DNA of 26,521 nucleotides from positions 1-26,521 of the forward strand of contig JBELLF010000009.1 in assembly GCA_042088875.1 (NCBI GenBank), written 5' to 3'. This DNA is from Marisimplicoccus framensis_A. Lineage in GTDB: Bacteria; Bacteroidota; Bacteroidia; Flavobacteriales; Flavobacteriaceae. Shown one piece after another: positions 24,190 through 26,521 of the stretch. The notes under the pieces were generated by a model. The model saw nothing but the letters and a program-made list of their open reading frames with translations. It did not search any database and was not told the DNA's origin. How positions within the stretch are numbered: position 1 is the stretch's first letter; every line of letters begins with the position of its first letter. Made by a program: the position numbers and the translations under genes.

Positions 24190-25335
24190 TTACTTTGGTA
24201 AAATTTTAAAGATACCCTCACCTTCTACACTAATATAGAGATACCCATCAGGGCTGAGATTTACGTCTCTAACTCTACCAATTCTAGGAAAAAGTTTTTC
24301 TCTTATAATTATTCCAGAATTATCAAATTCTAATCTTTCAAGATATCGAAAACTCAATGATCCTACTAATAATGAATTATTCCAATCGGGATAAATTTGA
24401 GAATTTTCAATCATTACAATCCCTGAGGGAGCAATAGAAGGAGTCCAATAATAAAATGGGTCAGTAACCCCATTTAAGGTTTTATTTTTAGTTATCTCAC
24501 TACCACTATAGTTAATACCATACGTTGCTTTTGGCCAACCATAATTTCTATTTCTTACAGGATCTTCGTTAGGTTTAGGATCTTTAATAATATTTATTTC
24601 ATCTCCACCTCTAGGACCATGTTCATGAATCCAAATTTCATCACTGTTAAATCCACTCACAATACCTTGAGGATTTCTATGACCATAGCTCCATATAGCC
24701 TTCTTTGAATTTTCTAGATCAAAGAATGGATTATCTTTAGGAATAGAACCATCTAAGTTCAATCTGTAGACTTTTCCTCCATCTAAATTTAAAGCTTGTG
24801 GGTTAATATCTCTATTACCTCTATCACCTATTGTAAAATAAACATGTTGATTTTTTAATAAAATACTTCCACCAAAATGTCTTTCCTCTTCAGAGTCTGG
24901 CGATGCTTTATAAAGCTGTTTTAGTTCGATTAATTTTTCTCCGTTAAATTTAGCTGAATATAATGATGTATTTGAGCCATTTCCTGAATCAGAAACACTT
25001 GCTGTTAAATAAATTATTTTATTGGAACTAAAGTTTTTGTCTACTGCTACATCTAATAGACCACCTTGTCTTGAAAAAACAATTTTAGGAATACCTTGAA
25101 TTATCTTTTTCTTACCATCTACAACGTGATATAAAATTCCTTTCTTGTCCGTAACTAAAAATGATGATTCATTAGTGAATGCAAGTCCCCATGGAATATC
25201 AATTCCATCAACAATTTTAACTAATTCAAATGAGTTTTGGTCAAAATCTTGAATAGGGGGGGTATTCTCTTGTTGAGAGCAAGCATAAGATATACTTAAA
25301 ATAATAATTGAAAATAATAGGGTAGTATTTTTCAT
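24190..25335 (-). CDS. PQQ-dependent sugar dehydrogenase (YliI / aldose dehydrogenase type), lipoprotein
   Basis: This 381-residue lipoprotein has a signal peptide with lipobox SYAC (Cys19). The six-bladed propeller of soluble PQQ glucose/aldose dehydrogenases is recognisable: IPWGLAF, QGGLLDVAVD, ERHFGG with the catalytic-type His153, SYGHRNPQG with PQQ-binding Arg220, HGPRGGDEINII, NYGWP and a final LSPDGYLYIS. It probably oxidises aldoses outside the inner membrane and feeds electrons to the respiratory chain; the sugar is not predictable and PQQ synthesis genes are not in this window. A run of seven C in the coding strand (25256-25262, codons 25-27) lies just after the lipid anchor. It follows the kinase-like gene with a 42-base gap. 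Confidence 0.9.
   Translation of the reverse strand: MKNTTLLFSIIILSISYACSQQENTPPIQDFDQNSFELVKIVDGIDIPWGLAFTNESSFLVTDKKGILYHVVDGKKKIIQGIPKIVFSRQGGLLDVAVDKNFSSNKIIYLTASVSDSGNGSNTSLYSAKFNGEKLIELKQLYKASPDSEEERHFGGSILLKNQHVYFTIGDRGNRDINPQALNLDGGKVYRLNLDGSIPKDNPFFDLENSKKAIWSYGHRNPQGIVSGFNSDEIWIHEHGPRGGDEINIIKDPKPNEDPVRNRNYGWPKATYGINYSGSEITKNKTLNGVTDPFYYWTPSIAPSGIVMIENSQIYPDWNNSLLVGSLSFRYLERLEFDNSGIIIREKLFPRIGRVRDVNLSPDGYLYISVEGEGIFKILPK
25256..25262 (-). repeat. C7 homopolymer in the lipoprotein gene
   Basis: Seven consecutive C residues on the coding strand span the Thr-Pro-Pro codons at residues 25-27, directly after the lipobox Cys19. It is the longest G/C homopolymer I noticed in this very AT-rich window. 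A one-base change would abolish all of the dehydrogenase domain. Confidence 0.8.
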
Positions 25336-25377
25336 AATTCTAATTTAAAATAATTTAATCACTCGATAAAGTTTTTT

Positions 25378-26445
25378 TTAAATCAAGTCTATTAAACTAA
25401 CGTTTTGATAATTTCTTTTTAGATAATCCAATGTTTTTTCCATTAGCTCTCCCATAGATTTACATTTTTTAAAGTATTCTTCTTGAGTGAACTTATATAT
25501 TTCTTGTTTTAAATTCTTAACATTTTCTTTTTTACTAACAGTATCTCTTTTCATTATACTGATTAAAAGCTTAATTCTTTCATCTGAAACAATTAGTCTT
25601 CTTGAAATAGTTGATCTTTCTTCAATTTTATACTGGATAATTGAGTCAGTTTTTAATTTATCTCTGACAATATCCATCATTGGTTTATTCTCTTTAAAAA
25701 ATTGTGGTCTATAAACTGAAAATTTACCCTCAAAGCATTGTTGATCAAAATCAATAGCTCTTATTTTATATATAACTTGATCAAAGTCATGAATAGGTAT
25801 TACCACGTAATTATATGATCTCATATCTCCAAGTAGTCTTATCATACATCTTTCATTGAATTTTACATATTCTTTTGCAATTTGAGACTTTTGAAGTTCT
25901 GTACATTTAGGTAGATAATCTTGTATGAAAATATCTCCTGGTATTCCTGCTATATGTTCTTCAATTAAAGATGAGTTATTGACCAAAAAGTTAAGGTTTC
26001 TTGGTGATAACATATGTTCAAATTCTATTCCATAGACTCTTGAAGCATCTGTTTTTTTTACATAGAAGTATGTGAAATTATCATTAACTATATTTCTAAT
26101 TTTTACTCTAAATGGTTTAGAATTTCCAAATGTGCAATAGTCAACAGAATCTACATTAAGATAAGGAATTGATGAGGCATTTCCATCAGAATGAAGAAGT
26201 GTATATATAATTTTCAAGTTTTTATCTATCTCTTGTCTCTCACTTTCGTTGAAAATAAGCCTAACCCACAAAGTGTCATTATTCTTTTTATCATATAGAC
26301 TTATAGAATCTGAATATCTTAATAAATCATCATATGAAATAACATCTTCCATCCATCTGTCATGTTGCTTTAAAAAAAATTTAAGCTCTTCAGATATAGG
26401 ATAGAAAGGTTTTTTCTTTGATATTAATTTTTTGCTAATTTCCAT
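25378..26445 (-). CDS. Hypothetical protein with protein-kinase/APH-like motif pattern
   Basis: I do not recognise a named family for this 355-residue soluble protein, which has no signal peptide or membrane helix. The order of polar motifs resembles a protein kinase-like fold: TYFYVKK (Lys130/131, strand-3 lysine position), Glu141/143 about a helix-turn later, FIQDYLP as a possible hinge, then GDMRSYNYVVIP (Asp207, four residues, Asn212, as in the catalytic loop of aminoglycoside phosphotransferases and HipA) and IRAIDFDQ (Asp232, DFG-like position). The C-terminal 90 residues are lysine-rich helices. It starts at ATG 26443-26445, 29 bases downstream of tRNA-Pro on the same strand. The kinase idea is inference from motif spacing only. 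Confidence 0.75.
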   Translation of the reverse strand: MEISKKLISKKKPFYPISEELKFFLKQHDRWMEDVISYDDLLRYSDSISLYDKKNNDTLWVRLIFNESERQEIDKNLKIIYTLLHSDGNASSIPYLNVDSVDYCTFGNSKPFRVKIRNIVNDNFTYFYVKKTDASRVYGIEFEHMLSPRNLNFLVNNSSLIEEHIAGIPGDIFIQDYLPKCTELQKSQIAKEYVKFNERCMIRLLGDMRSYNYVVIPIHDFDQVIYKIRAIDFDQQCFEGKFSVYRPQFFKENKPMMDIVRDKLKTDSIIQYKIEERSTISRRLIVSDERIKLLISIMKRDTVSKKENVKNLKQEIYKFTQEEYFKKCKSMGELMEKTLDYLKRNYQNVSLIDLI

Positions 26446-26470
26446 TGATTAAATATACAATAAACCAAAA

Positions 26471-26521
<51 letters not shown>

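Noticed and set aside
25487..25714. Plus-strand open frame of 75 codons
   Set aside because: It is antisense to the kinase-like gene and has no independent support.

Overview
This window is a compact stretch of chromosome from a very AT-rich bacterium of the phylum Bacteroidota, most likely a streamlined, probably marine, member of the Flavobacteriia. The family set supports this: an OstA-like LPS protein, DUF3810, DUF5683, a rhomboid with a C-terminal DUF6576-like tail, a roughly 560-residue signal peptidase I with a large insertion, and a DciA-type helicase loader beside recF. Genes generally lack Shine-Dalgarno sequences, and one good match to the Bacteroidota promoter (TTTG / TAnnTTTG) is visible. 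Exact taxonomy cannot be read from this window alone.

Layout. Bases 1-3144 (minus) hold a DUF349 protein cut by the window edge, aroE and a DUF368/PopT-type undecaprenyl-phosphate translocase. A TPR protein follows at 3166-4521. Bases 4612-10154 (minus) form the cluster spoT/relA -> Fur-family regulator -> purA -> ostA, which joins the stringent response, metal or redox regulation, AMP synthesis and LPS transport. Bases 10238-13252 (minus) are nrnA -> cyclophilin/FKBP fusion lipoprotein -> DUF3810 membrane metalloprotease-like protein. ndk (plus) runs divergently from nrnA and converges on recF-dciA (minus). A plus-strand operon at 15190-19976 carries a membrane TPR protein, ribH, a small membrane protein, mutL and two tandem rhomboid proteases. 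From 26445 down to 19973 (minus) come a kinase-like hypothetical protein, a PQQ-type sugar dehydrogenase lipoprotein, a DivIC/FtsB-like protein, parA, parB, a DUF5683 protein and lepB. The 3' half of tRNA-Pro(GGG) lies at the right edge.

Coding density is extreme. No gap exceeds about 90 bases, and many neighbours share 1-10 bases (TAATG, ATGA and TTGA junctions). I see no transposon, prophage, CRISPR array or defence island. The content is conserved core genome, and I do not claim a new multi-gene system. The best leads are the cryptic kinase-like protein (25378-26445), a MutL lacking endonuclease-site residues, a 25-base palindrome upstream of spoT, a C7 tract just after the lipobox of a surface lipoprotein, and an intergenic 12-bp inverted repeat upstream of the TPR gene.
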